Assembly (NCBI RefSeq): GCF_001280005.1
Contig: NZ_LGDW01000443.1
Location: forward strand, 1-64,000
Reading direction: 5' to 3'
From: Streptomyces sp. NRRL WC-3618
GTDB lineage: Bacteria; Actinomycetota; Actinomycetes; Streptomycetales; Streptomycetaceae
DNA length: 64,000 nucleotides
The notes under the pieces: model-generated
The model's database searches: none
What the model was told of the DNA's origin: nothing
Seen by the model: only the letters and a program-made list of their open reading frames with translations
Shown: positions 49,618 to 57,309 of the stretch, piece after piece
How positions within the stretch are numbered: position 1 is the stretch's first letter
How the letters are laid out: every line of letters begins with the position of its first letter
Program-made: the position numbers and the translations under genes

Positions 49618-51105
49618 ATGGGTGATCCCAAAGGTTTTCTCACCACAGCCCGCCAGGACTGGCTCCGCAGGCCTGTCGAGGAGCGGGTCCGTGACTGGGA
49701 CGAGGTGTACGTGCCGGGGGCGCTGCTGCCCATTGTCAGCAAGCAGGCCGGTCGCTGTATGGACTGCGGTGTCCCGTTCTGCCACGAAGCCTGTCCGCTG
49801 GGGAACCTGATCCCCGAGTGGAACGACCTGGTCTCCCGGGAGGACTGGCGCGCGGCGAGCGACCGGCTGCACGCCACGAACAACTTCCCCGAGTTCACGG
49901 GACGGTTGTGCCCGGCGCCGTGCGAGGCGGGCTGTGTGCTGGCCATCAACCAGCCTGCGGTGACCATCAAGAACGTCGAGGTGGCCATAGCCGACCGGGC
50001 CTGGTCCGACGGCTTCGTACCTCCGAGGCCGCCGGACCGGCTGTCGGGGCGTACGGTCGCGGTGATCGGGTCGGGGCCCACCGGGCTCGCAGCGGCACAG
50101 CAGCTGACCCGGGCGGGACACACCGTCGCCGTGTACGAGAAGGACGACCGGCTCGGCGGGCTGATGCGGTACGGCATCCCCGCGTTCAAGATGGAGAAGC
50201 ACCATCTGGAGCGGCGCGTGGAGCAGATGCGGGCCGAGGGAACCAAGTTCCGTACGTCGACCGCCGTCGGGCGGGATGTCGGGGCCGCCGAGCTGCGATC
50301 GCGTTACGACGCCGTGGTACTGGCCGTGGGTGCCACGGCGTGGCGTGAACTCCCGCTTCCTGGGCGGGAGTTGGCCGGGGTTCAACAGGCGATGGAGTAT
50401 CTGCCCCTGGCCAACCGGGTGTGCCAGGGAGATCTGGAGATATCCCCGATGTCCGCCGCCGGGAAGCACGTCGTCATCGTCGGCGGTGGTGACACGGGGG
50501 CCGACTGTCTGGGCACCGCGGTGCGTGAAGGGGCCGCCTCCGTCACCCAGTTGGACATCTACGCCCAGCCCGGCGGGGAGCGCGACGAGGACTTGGATCC
50601 CTGGCCGACGTACCCGAAGGTCTACCGGCTGTCGGCCGCGCACGAGGAGGCCCGTGACCTGGAGTCGGCGCCCGCGGCCGACGCCGACGCCCGCCTCTTC
50701 GCGGCGTCCACGCTCCGCTTCACGGGCGACGCGGACGGGCACGTACGGGCGCTGCACCTCGTCGCGGTGGACGCGGAGCGCCGGCCATTGCCCGGGTCCG
50801 GACGGACGCTCCCTGCCGACCTGGTGCTGCTCGCCCTCGGCTTCTCCGGACCCGACCGGCAGGACGGTCTGATCGAGCAGCTCGGGCTCGCCCTCGACCC
50901 GCGCGGCACGATCGCCCGCGACGCCGACTTCGCGACGAACGTGCCGGGCGTGTACGCGGCGGGGGACGCGGCCCGCGGGCAGTCGTTGATCGTGTGGGCG
51001 ATCGCGGAGGGGCGGGCGGTCGCGGCGGCCGTGGACCGTCGGCTGACGGGCGCCACTCAGCTGCCGGCGCCCGTAGGCCCGTACGACCGGCCGATGATCG
51101 TCTAG
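49618..51105 (+). CDS. gltD: Glutamate synthase small-subunit-like oxidoreductase (orphan GltD)
   Basis: A 495-residue FAD/Fe-S protein of the GltD family. N-terminal 4Fe-4S cysteines occur in CMDCGVPFCHEACPLGN and CPAPCEAGC. The FAD fold follows (VAVIGSGPTGLAAAQQL), then the NADPH fold (VVIVGGGDTGADCLGTA) and the C-terminal GVYAAGDAARGQSL. It normally pairs with GltB, but no large subunit is next to it. It may be a second, orphan copy that feeds electrons to another partner. Confidence 0.88.
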   Translation: MGDPKGFLTTARQDWLRRPVEERVRDWDEVYVPGALLPIVSKQAGRCMDCGVPFCHEACPLGNLIPEWNDLVSREDWRAASDRLHATNNFPEFTGRLCPAPCEAGCVLAINQPAVTIKNVEVAIADRAWSDGFVPPRPPDRLSGRTVAVIGSGPTGLAAAQQLTRAGHTVAVYEKDDRLGGLMRYGIPAFKMEKHHLERRVEQMRAEGTKFRTSTAVGRDVGAAELRSRYDAVVLAVGATAWRELPLPGRELAGVQQAMEYLPLANRVCQGDLEISPMSAAGKHVVIVGGGDTGADCLGTAVREGAASVTQLDIYAQPGGERDEDLDPWPTYPKVYRLSAAHEEARDLESAPAADADARLFAASTLRFTGDADGHVRALHLVAVDAERRPLPGSGRTLPADLVLLALGFSGPDRQDGLIEQLGLALDPRGTIARDADFATNVPGVYAAGDAARGQSLIVWAIAEGRAVAAAVDRRLTGATQLPAPVGPYDRPMIV

Positions 51106-51127
51106 GCCCTGTCCGCGCCGGCGTGGG

Positions 51128-51640
51128 TCAGCGCTCGTCCGTGCCCGCGACTTTGCGGGTCGCCAGCGCCACCCGGTTCCAGGTGTTGATCGCGAGGATG
51201 AGGGACAGGACCTGGGCCAGTTCCCGGTCGTCGAAGTGGGCCGCGGCCTCGGTGTAAACGTCGTCCGGGACGCCTGCGTCGGCGACCAGGGTGACCGCTT
51301 CCGTGAGGGCCAGCGCCGCCTGTTCCCTCGGGGTGTAGAAGTGGCGGGCCTCGCGCCACACCGGGACCAGGTGCAGCCGGTCCTCGCTCTCGCCCGCCTT
51401 GCGCGCGTCGTTCGTGTGCATGTGGAGGCAGTAGGCGCAGTGGTTGAGGTGCGAGGCGCGGATCTGGATCAGTTCGACCAGTGCCGGGTCGAGGCCCTCG
51501 CGGGCCGCCGCGTCGAAGCCGATGAGAGCGCGGAAGACCTTGGGGGCCGTCTTCGCGAGGTTCAGGCGGGGAGTTTCGGCGACCCCCGCGAGGTGGGCGA
51601 TCGTGGGGTCCGCGGTGTTCGTGTTCGTCGTCATGACCAT
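51128..51640 (-). CDS. Carboxymuconolactone decarboxylase/AhpD-like protein
   Basis: A 170-residue protein with the AhpD core: EIIQIRASHLNHC-type helix (LVELIQIRASHLNHCAYCLH) with the CxxC redox pair and a following His. AhpD-like proteins act as thiol peroxidase partners in oxidative stress. The start is at 51640 or two codons later (MTTNTNTADP). It is divergent from the MocR regulator with only 41 nt between, so the regulator may control it. Confidence 0.85.
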   Translation of the reverse strand: MVMTTNTNTADPTIAHLAGVAETPRLNLAKTAPKVFRALIGFDAAAREGLDPALVELIQIRASHLNHCAYCLHMHTNDARKAGESEDRLHLVPVWREARHFYTPREQAALALTEAVTLVADAGVPDDVYTEAAAHFDDRELAQVLSLILAINTWNRVALATRKVAGTDER

Positions 51641-51681
51641 GAATCTACGGGCCTGAAAGACCGGCTGTAGGGTTCATTCCT

Positions 51682-53154
51682 GTGGCAGAAACGTGGGTCA
51701 ATTCGGCGGAGCGTGTCGGTGCCGACCTCCATCTGGAACTGGAGGGGTCAGGGCCCGGCGGGCGGCGGGACGCCCTGATCCGCGCCCTGCGGGACGCCGT
51801 CCGCAGCGGGCGGCTCGCGCCCGGCACCCTGCTGCCGCCGTATCGTTCCCTCGCCGCCGATCTCGGCGTGGCCCGCAACACGGTGGCCGACGCCTACGCC
51901 GAACTCGTCGCTGAGGGCTGGCTGACCGCCCGCCAGGGTTCGGGCACCCGGGTCGCGGAGCGCGCCGCCCCCGCAAGGGCGGCCCGCGTCCCCGTAAAGG
52001 CACCTCCACGCGCGCGTGGACCACGACACGACCTGCGTCAGGGCAAACCGGACGCGTCGGAGTTCCCGCGCGCCGCCTGGCTTGCCTCGTACCGGCGGGC
52101 GCTCCAGCAGGCACCCAACGAGGCGTACGGGCCCGGTGATCCGGCCGGCAGGATCGAACTACGGGAGGCGCTCGCGGAGTATCTGGCACGCGCGCGTGGC
52201 GTACGTACGGAACCGGCACGCATCGTCATCTGCTCGGGCTTCGCACACGCCCTGCGGCTCCTCTTCGGCGGCACGGGCGGCAGCGGGGGCGCGGACGCGG
52301 TCTTGCGCGGGCCGTTGGCCGTGGAGGCGTACGGGCTCGGCTTCCACCGGGAACTGCTGGCCGCGGCCGGGGTACGGACCGTGCCGCTGCCCCTCGACGA
52401 GGACGGCGCGCGGGTCGGTCTGCTCGACCGGGAGCGGGCCGTACTGCTCACGCCCGCACACCAGTTCCCCACTGGCGGCCCGCTGCACCCCGAGCGCCGC
52501 GCGGCCGTGATCGACTGGGCACGCGCGTGTGGCGGCGTGATCCTGGAGGACGACTACGACGGGGAGTTCCGCTACGACCGCCGGCCCGTCGGCGCCCTGC
52601 AAGGGCTGGATCCGGAGCGGGTGATCCACCTCGGCTCGGTCAGCAAGAGCCTGTCACCGGCGCTGCGACTGGGCTGGATGGTGCTGCCGGAGCGGTACGT
52701 GGAGCCCGTACTCGAGGCGAAGGGTGAGCGGGAGGCGTGGGCGAGCTCGCTCGAACAGCTGGCGCTCGCGGACTTCCTCGGGTCCGGGTCGTACGACCGT
52801 CATGTGCGGCGCATGCGGCAGCGGTACCGGCGCCGCCGCGACCGGCTCGTCGCCGCGCTCGCCTCGCACGCGCCGCATGTCGTGGTCACCGGTGTCGCGG
52901 CGGGACTGCACGCCGTGCTGCGGTTGCCGCCCGGGACGGAGCGGTCAGCGGTGAAGGCGGCGACCTGGCGGGGAATCGCCCTCGACGGGCTCGCGGAGTT
53001 CCGGCATCCGGAGTTCCACTACCCGGAGAGGGCCCCTGAAAGCGGTCACGGGGTGGTTGCCCCCGACGGCCTGGTCGTGGGGTACGCGGCACCGTCCGAG
53101 CACGCGTACGCGGCGGCACTGGAGGCTCTCTGCCAGGCGCTTCCCCCGGAATGA
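51682..53154 (+). CDS. MocR/PdxR family regulator (GntR DNA-binding plus aminotransferase domain)
   Basis: A 490-residue two-domain regulator. An N-terminal winged helix (residues about 25-95: LAADLGVARNTVADAYAELVAEGWL) is joined by a linker to a fold-type I aminotransferase domain. The PLP Lys is in LGSVSKSLSPALRLGW, with ILEDDYDGEFRY carrying the ring-binding Asp. Such proteins sense PLP or an amino-acid adduct. The GTG at 51682 lies 8 nt after TAGGGT (51668-51673), so the message may be leaderless. The target is perhaps the divergent AhpD gene. Confidence 0.9.
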   Translation: MAETWVNSAERVGADLHLELEGSGPGGRRDALIRALRDAVRSGRLAPGTLLPPYRSLAADLGVARNTVADAYAELVAEGWLTARQGSGTRVAERAAPARAARVPVKAPPRARGPRHDLRQGKPDASEFPRAAWLASYRRALQQAPNEAYGPGDPAGRIELREALAEYLARARGVRTEPARIVICSGFAHALRLLFGGTGGSGGADAVLRGPLAVEAYGLGFHRELLAAAGVRTVPLPLDEDGARVGLLDRERAVLLTPAHQFPTGGPLHPERRAAVIDWARACGGVILEDDYDGEFRYDRRPVGALQGLDPERVIHLGSVSKSLSPALRLGWMVLPERYVEPVLEAKGEREAWASSLEQLALADFLGSGSYDRHVRRMRQRYRRRRDRLVAALASHAPHVVVTGVAAGLHAVLRLPPGTERSAVKAATWRGIALDGLAEFRHPEFHYPERAPESGHGVVAPDGLVVGYAAPSEHAYAAALEALCQALPPE

Positions 53155-53360
53155 GGAAGTGCCGACAACGCGGACGGCTGACCCGGCCGTTGCTCTGGGT
53201 GACCTCCACCGGCGGTTCCGTGATTGGACGAGCGGGCCGAGCAAACTCCCTACGTTGTGTGACCCGTGGACTGACGTGGCAAGCGATCGACTGAGCACCG
53301 AATTAAGGACGTGACTGAACACAACGGAACCGACGGCCCATGAACGGCCCAAGCCGGACC

Positions 53361-53678
53361 TCAGGAGAGCAGGAAGTCGGCCTCCCCGGCCTTCGCGCCC
53401 TCGATGAAGGCGAGCATCTCGGCCGTGGTGTAGATCAGCGCCGGACCGTCCGGGTCGGTGGACTGACGGACGGCGATCCGTCCGTCGGCGAGCTTCATCG
53501 CCTCCAGACAGTTGCCGCCGTTGCCACCGCTCCACGGCTTGTGCCAGCCCTCGCTGCCCAGTTCGCCGGCGGGCATGCCGTTGTAGATACGGGCACTCGC
53601 CCGCTCGGTGACCCGGTCAGTGGTCAGCTCATTGATTCGCTCGCGGCGTATCCGGACCTTGGACGTCATGCGATCCAT
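53361..53678 (-). CDS. DUF397 domain protein
   Basis: A 105-residue protein. The C-terminal 65 residues are a DUF397 domain (SEGWHKPWSGGNGGNCLEAM, then RIAVRQSTDPDGPALIYTTAEMLAFIEGAKAGE). In Streptomyces these proteins are encoded next to an XRE regulator, as here (8 nt after its stop), and probably bind it or act as its antagonist. Start 53678 or 53669; the first 35 residues are unlike other members. Confidence 0.85.
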   Translation of the reverse strand: MDRMTSKVRIRRERINELTTDRVTERASARIYNGMPAGELGSEGWHKPWSGGNGGNCLEAMKLADGRIAVRQSTDPDGPALIYTTAEMLAFIEGAKAGEADFLLS

Positions 53679-53686
53679 GCAGAGAT

Positions 53687-54547
53687 TCAGAGCTCCTTGC
53701 GGAGATCCCGGAGGATCTCCTTCGTGCGATGCGCTGTAGCGGACTGAGCCGCCATGCGGTCCATGACCTCCAGGTGGGTGGCCACCTCGGGGCGCGAATC
53801 CAGATAGATGGCGCCGGTCAGGTACTCGCTGTAGACCATGTCCGGGAGTTCCGGCACGGCAAAACGGAAGAGCACGAAGGGCCCGTACGTGCCCGGGTGC
53901 GGCCCCGAGGAGAAGGGGGCGACCTGGATCGTCACGTTGGGCAGGTCCGTGGCTTCGAGCAGTCTGTCGATCTGCCCACGCATCACCTCCGGATCACCCA
54001 CCGGCCGACGCAGGACGGTCTCGTCCATCACGACCCACAGCCGGGGCGCACCCTCACGGGTGAGCAGTCCCTGGCGTTCCATGCGCAGCGCGACATGGCG
54101 CTCGATGTCCTCGGGTCTGGTCTGGCCGATGGCGCCCGATCTCAGGACACCGAGGGCGTACCCCTCGGTCTGCAGCAGGCCGGGGACGAAGTGAGGCTCG
54201 TACTGGCGGATGAGGCTCGCCGCGCCCTCCAGGCTGACATGCATGGAGAACCAGCCGGGCAGCACATCGTGGAACCGCTGCCACCACCCGGGCTGATTGG
54301 CGTCCTCGGCCAGCTGGACGAACGCCTCGGCTTCGTCGTCCGAAACTCCGTACGACTTGAGGAGGAGCTGGAGGTAGGGGATTTTGAGAGCGACCTCGGC
54401 CATCTCCATGCGGCGGACGGTGGCGGGGGCGACCCTGAGGATGCGTGCCGCCTCCTCGCGTCGCAGGCCCGCACGCTCCCGCAGGTCCAGCAGTCGTCGG
54501 CCGAGGACGACCTGTCCGACCGTCGGCGCGGACCGCGGTTCGCTCAC
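53687..54547 (-). CDS. XRE-family regulator with DUF5753 (WhiJ/AbaA-type cluster)
   Basis: A 286-residue regulator. An N-terminal helix-turn-helix (residues about 14-70: LGRRLLDLRERAGLRREEAA, then ILRVAPATVRRMEM) is followed by the DUF5753 domain (YEPHFVPGLLQTEGYA, DETVLRRPVG, FRFAVPELPDMVYSEYLTG). It starts at the GTG at 54547 with GGAGGTGG upstream. Together with DUF397 and the divergent ATPase it forms the triad seen in WhiJ-like developmental loci of Streptomyces. Confidence 0.92.
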   Translation of the reverse strand: MSEPRSAPTVGQVVLGRRLLDLRERAGLRREEAARILRVAPATVRRMEMAEVALKIPYLQLLLKSYGVSDDEAEAFVQLAEDANQPGWWQRFHDVLPGWFSMHVSLEGAASLIRQYEPHFVPGLLQTEGYALGVLRSGAIGQTRPEDIERHVALRMERQGLLTREGAPRLWVVMDETVLRRPVGDPEVMRGQIDRLLEATDLPNVTIQVAPFSSGPHPGTYGPFVLFRFAVPELPDMVYSEYLTGAIYLDSRPEVATHLEVMDRMAAQSATAHRTKEILRDLRKEL

Positions 54548-54718
54548 GCTCCACCTCCATCGGGCACCGGCGTACGCCGGTGAGAATTCCTGACAGCCCG
54601 GCGGCGCCACCGGGAATCCGTTCGAAGGTTTATTCGAAAACCTACCAAAAGTCCCAACTGGCGCCGCTCCGAGTGCTGTTGCGAGCAGTGTGCCACGCCG
54701 TTCCACTCCGTCACACCG

Positions 54719-54753
54719 CACTCTGCAATTTTCAGAGTGACACTTGCCAAGTG
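54719..54753. promoter_or_regulatory. Two inverted repeats upstream of the ATPase gene
   Basis: CACTCTG/CAGAGTG with a 7-nt spacer (54719-54739), and CACTTG-C-CAAGTG (54741-54753), lie 18-50 nt before the GTG at 54771 and in the divergent promoter region of the XRE gene. They are good candidates for that regulator's operators. Confidence 0.45.
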
Positions 54754-54770
54754 TTCACGGCGGGGAGATA

Positions 54771-55952
54771 GTGGCAAGCGTGATTCCGTCCCCGTCCTTA
54801 GGAACAGACGCCGCCGCGGACCGCTCCGGTCCCGGGGCCGCAGCCGCGCTGCGCTCCGATACGGCGGCCGAGCGCCGGTTCCGCTTCGAACTGGCCGCCC
54901 ATCCGGGCTCGCCCGCGCAGGCCCGCCGCCTGACGCGCGCCCGGCTCACGGGCTGGTCGATCTGCGAGGACACGTGCGACACGGCGGCTCTGGTCGTCAC
55001 CGAGCTGGTCACCAACGCCATCGTGCACACCGCGAGCAGCCACATAATCTGCGAGCTGCACGACGGCGACGAGCTGGTGCGCATAGCGGTGCGTGACGAG
55101 GGCTGCGCGCCCGGAATACCCCATCAGTCGCCGCAGCGCCCCGCCGACGAGCAGGGCAGGGGACTACTGCTTGTCGAGGCCATGTGCAGGGCCTGGGGCG
55201 CCCAGGAACACGGACCCGGCCTGCTGGTCTGGGCGGAACTCGCGCGAGCAACGGTCGCCACCGGCGCCGACGACACGGCGGCCCGCGGTGACCTCGGCTG
55301 GGGCGCGCCGCCACCCCGCCCCCACACGACCGGTGACCCGCACCCGGAGCCCCCCCAGGACCCACAGGCACACCACGGGCAGCACCGGTCACACACGCTC
55401 CAAGGGCACGCGACGGCGGGGGCGGCCACGGGCAGCACGGGTGCCACACGCTCCAAGGGCACGCGACGACGGGGACGGGGACAGAGGCCGAATGGGTGTA
55501 AGGGGTTCGTCCACGGGGGGCCGGGTCGTCACCATGGACACGCTGGTGCGCGTGAAGCGTGGCCTGCACAGTCCACCCCGTGCGAGCGCCCCCCTGCGCC
55601 TTCCGATACCGGACGGCATGACCGCCCCCCTGGGCTGCGACGCGGTGGCGGTACCCGCCCGCTTCGGCCCCCAGATACTCCCCCGGCTACCGCGCGTGGG
55701 CTGCGTGTACGCGGACACCAACCACTGGTGGTGGCTCGTCCCCGCGGACTCCGACTACGCCCTGGAGTGGCCGGCCCCCGCCCACTACGCCACCGGAGCG
55801 GTCGTTCGCGACGCCTCGCGCACCCCGCCCCTCCTGCACCGCCCGCACGACACCCTCCCGTACACCCCACCGATACCGCTCTACCTGGCCCTGTGCCAGG
55901 TGACGGGGACGATTCCGACGTGGTCGAGGCCGATCAGCGCCTGAGGGCCTGA
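54771..55952 (+). CDS. Anti-sigma-factor-like ATP-binding protein with abnormal C-terminal read-through
   Basis: A 393-residue frame. Residues about 35-165 are a GHKL/HATPase domain: N box LVVTELVTNAIVHTASS, G1 box VRDEGCAPGIPH and G2 EQGRGLLLVEAM. After that a Pro/His/Thr-rich tail runs for 225 residues with no protein-like pattern. It reads through the whole of the next gene in another frame. A 53-bp direct duplication (55392-55468) explains this: without it the frame would reach a TAA at 55499-55501. So the real protein was about 225 residues. Start GTG 54771 with GGGGAG close by. Confidence 0.8.
   Translation: MASVIPSPSLGTDAAADRSGPGAAAALRSDTAAERRFRFELAAHPGSPAQARRLTRARLTGWSICEDTCDTAALVVTELVTNAIVHTASSHIICELHDGDELVRIAVRDEGCAPGIPHQSPQRPADEQGRGLLLVEAMCRAWGAQEHGPGLLVWAELARATVATGADDTAARGDLGWGAPPPRPHTTGDPHPEPPQDPQAHHGQHRSHTLQGHATAGAATGSTGATRSKGTRRRGRGQRPNGCKGFVHGGPGRHHGHAGAREAWPAQSTPCERPPAPSDTGRHDRPPGLRRGGGTRPLRPPDTPPATARGLRVRGHQPLVVARPRGLRLRPGVAGPRPLRHRSGRSRRLAHPAPPAPPARHPPVHPTDTALPGPVPGDGDDSDVVEADQRLRA
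55392..55468 (+). repeat. 53-bp period direct duplication at the 3' end of the ATPase gene
   Basis: CACACGCTCCAAGGGCACGC GACG occurs identically at 55392-55415 and 55445-55468, 53 nt apart, within a longer imperfect repeat that begins at about GGGCAGCAC. Fifty-three is not a multiple of three, so it changes the reading frame. Confidence 0.9.
55492..55944 (+). CDS. Conserved small protein of unknown function
   Basis: A 150-residue protein (137 if it starts at the ATG at 55534, MDTLVRVKRG). The composition is natural, with AVAVPARFGPQILPRLPRVG, VYADTNHWWWLVPADSD and YTPPIPLYLALCQVTG. Its pattern of W and P with a NHWWW core is common to proteins that follow anti-sigma-like ATPases in Streptomyces. 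Without the upstream duplication its ATG at 55492 would overlap the ATPase stop, implying translational coupling. Function unknown. Confidence 0.65.
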   Translation: MGVRGSSTGGRVVTMDTLVRVKRGLHSPPRASAPLRLPIPDGMTAPLGCDAVAVPARFGPQILPRLPRVGCVYADTNHWWWLVPADSDYALEWPAPAHYATGAVVRDASRTPPLLHRPHDTLPYTPPIPLYLALCQVTGTIPTWSRPISA

Positions 55953-55999
55953 GGACCTGAGGGAGCCGAGGGCCTTCCCGAAGGGCCCTGGCGACCGCC

Positions 56000-56173
56000 T
56001 CACTCCCCCGCGACCCCGCCCCGGACGATCACGAGGAACGTGTCCGTCGCGAGGTCCATGACGACCTCTGCGGCCTGCCCCTCGAGCCGCCGCGCCTGCG
56101 CGAACTCCTCCGCGGGCCAGGAACCGCGCGGTCCGCCGGCAGGAAAGCGTTCGAGCACCTGTCGCCCGTTCAC
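56000..56173 (-). CDS. Small conserved-looking protein, 57 residues
   Basis: A short frame from the GTG at 56173 (GGAGGTGCAGG directly upstream) to the TGA at 56000. It reads VNGRQVLERFPAGGPRGSWP, then AEEFAQARRLEGQAAEVVMD and LATDTFLVIVRGGVAGE. The composition and ribosome site are those of a real small gene. The longer minus-strand frame from 56186 that overlaps it is Arg/Gly noise. Role unknown. Confidence 0.6.
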   Translation of the reverse strand: MNGRQVLERFPAGGPRGSWPAEEFAQARRLEGQAAEVVMDLATDTFLVIVRGGVAGE

Positions 56174-56446
56174 CCTGCACCTCCATGTAGCGCTGATCTC
56201 ATAGACTTAAACGCTCATCATGGGGAAAGGGCCTCGCCAAGTGACCGTACTGAGACGTAGTTGACACCCGTTCACCGCCGGATGTGAGGATCACCTCACC
56301 CCGTTACATCCCTTACGCCGCTTTTCTCACCCTCCGTATCGGTCGTCATGCTCGTCGTGAGGGCGCACGTGCTCGGCGTATCGGTGTATCGGCGCGTCAC
56401 GCGCACGTGAGGCCGTCGCCCCCTCATCTGCGCCCACGGAGAGACG

Positions 56447-57239
56447 TCAGGTGTCGTACTCCTGAACCCGCCTGCCGTGACTCCGGTCGACGAGCGCCGG
56501 CAGCCGGTTGCCCAGCTCCCGGACTCCCGGGACGTCGAGGTCAGCACGAGGATGGCGACGAGGTCGTGCACGGGCTGGGTGTGTGGCCCGGTGAGGTCGA
56601 CGACGATGATGTCGGCCCTCCGGCCGGGCGTCAGGCCGCCGATCCACTCGCCGAGTCCCACCGCCCGTGCGCTCTGTGCAGCGTGCCATGGTGCAGAGCC
56701 TGCCGGGAGGTCAGCCAGCGGGGGTCGCCCACAGCCGACTTCTGGATCAGCGAGGTGAGCGCCATGGACTCCCACACGTCGAGCGAGCCGCTGGAGGCGG
56801 CGCCGTCGGTGGCGAGGCCGACGGGGACGCCGATCTCGCGCAGCGCGCGTACCGGCGTGGTGGTGGGCCAGGCGAACCTGAGGTATTCGCGGGGCGCGGT
56901 CGCCACGGCCGTACGTCCGTTCGTACGCGCCAGGACGGGAAGGTCCCGCTCGACGATGCCGGTGCCGAGCGCGATGAGGACGTCGAGGTCTCCATCCAGG
57001 ACGCCGGTGCGGGCCAGTACCTCGATCGGGGTGAGGCCGCGCCGGGCGAGGCTGGTGTCGGTCTGGTCGCGGTTCCCGCGACGCCGAGATGATCCAAACG
57101 GCAGGGCCTAAGTGCGGACTCCAGCGACTTCGCCCGCCCCTGGGGCCCCTGCGAGGAGAAATACGCCTCACCGAGATGCGCCCGGATCCCTCGCTGCGGT
57201 ACAGCCGGTGATGACGAGGTCCGCGGGAGCAGGCGTCAT
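56447..57239 (-). pseudogene. Decayed amidohydrolase (TRZ/ATZ, SAH-deaminase-like)
   Basis: Pieces of one amidohydrolase survive in shifting frames. The N-terminus MTPAPADLVITGCTA is at 57239-57195. Then follows an unrelated block (GEAYFSSQGPQGRAKSLESA) and, from about 57080, RDQTDTSLARRGLTPIEVLA, VGLATDGAASSGSLDVWESM (the metal-site Asp region) and LTPGRRADIIVVDLTGPHTQ after another frame change. The middle third with the zinc HxH is absent. The end near 56470 (LGNRLPALVDRSHGRR) is not from the same family. The 56174-56446 stretch shows nothing else. Confidence 0.7.
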
Positions 57240-57309
57240 ACGGCCGCCGTACGAGGCGCTCGTACCGGTGGGCGGCGCGAACCGTGAGAACGGGCGGCAC
57301 CGGCCGACG

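Noticed and set aside
55502..55952. C-terminal 150 codons of the ATPase frame as a genuine domain
   Set aside because: This is the wrong frame of the downstream gene, reached only because of the 53-bp duplication.
56285..56300. Palindrome GTGAGGATCACCTCAC as an operator
   Set aside because: No gene starts near it on either strand, so I cannot connect it to regulation.
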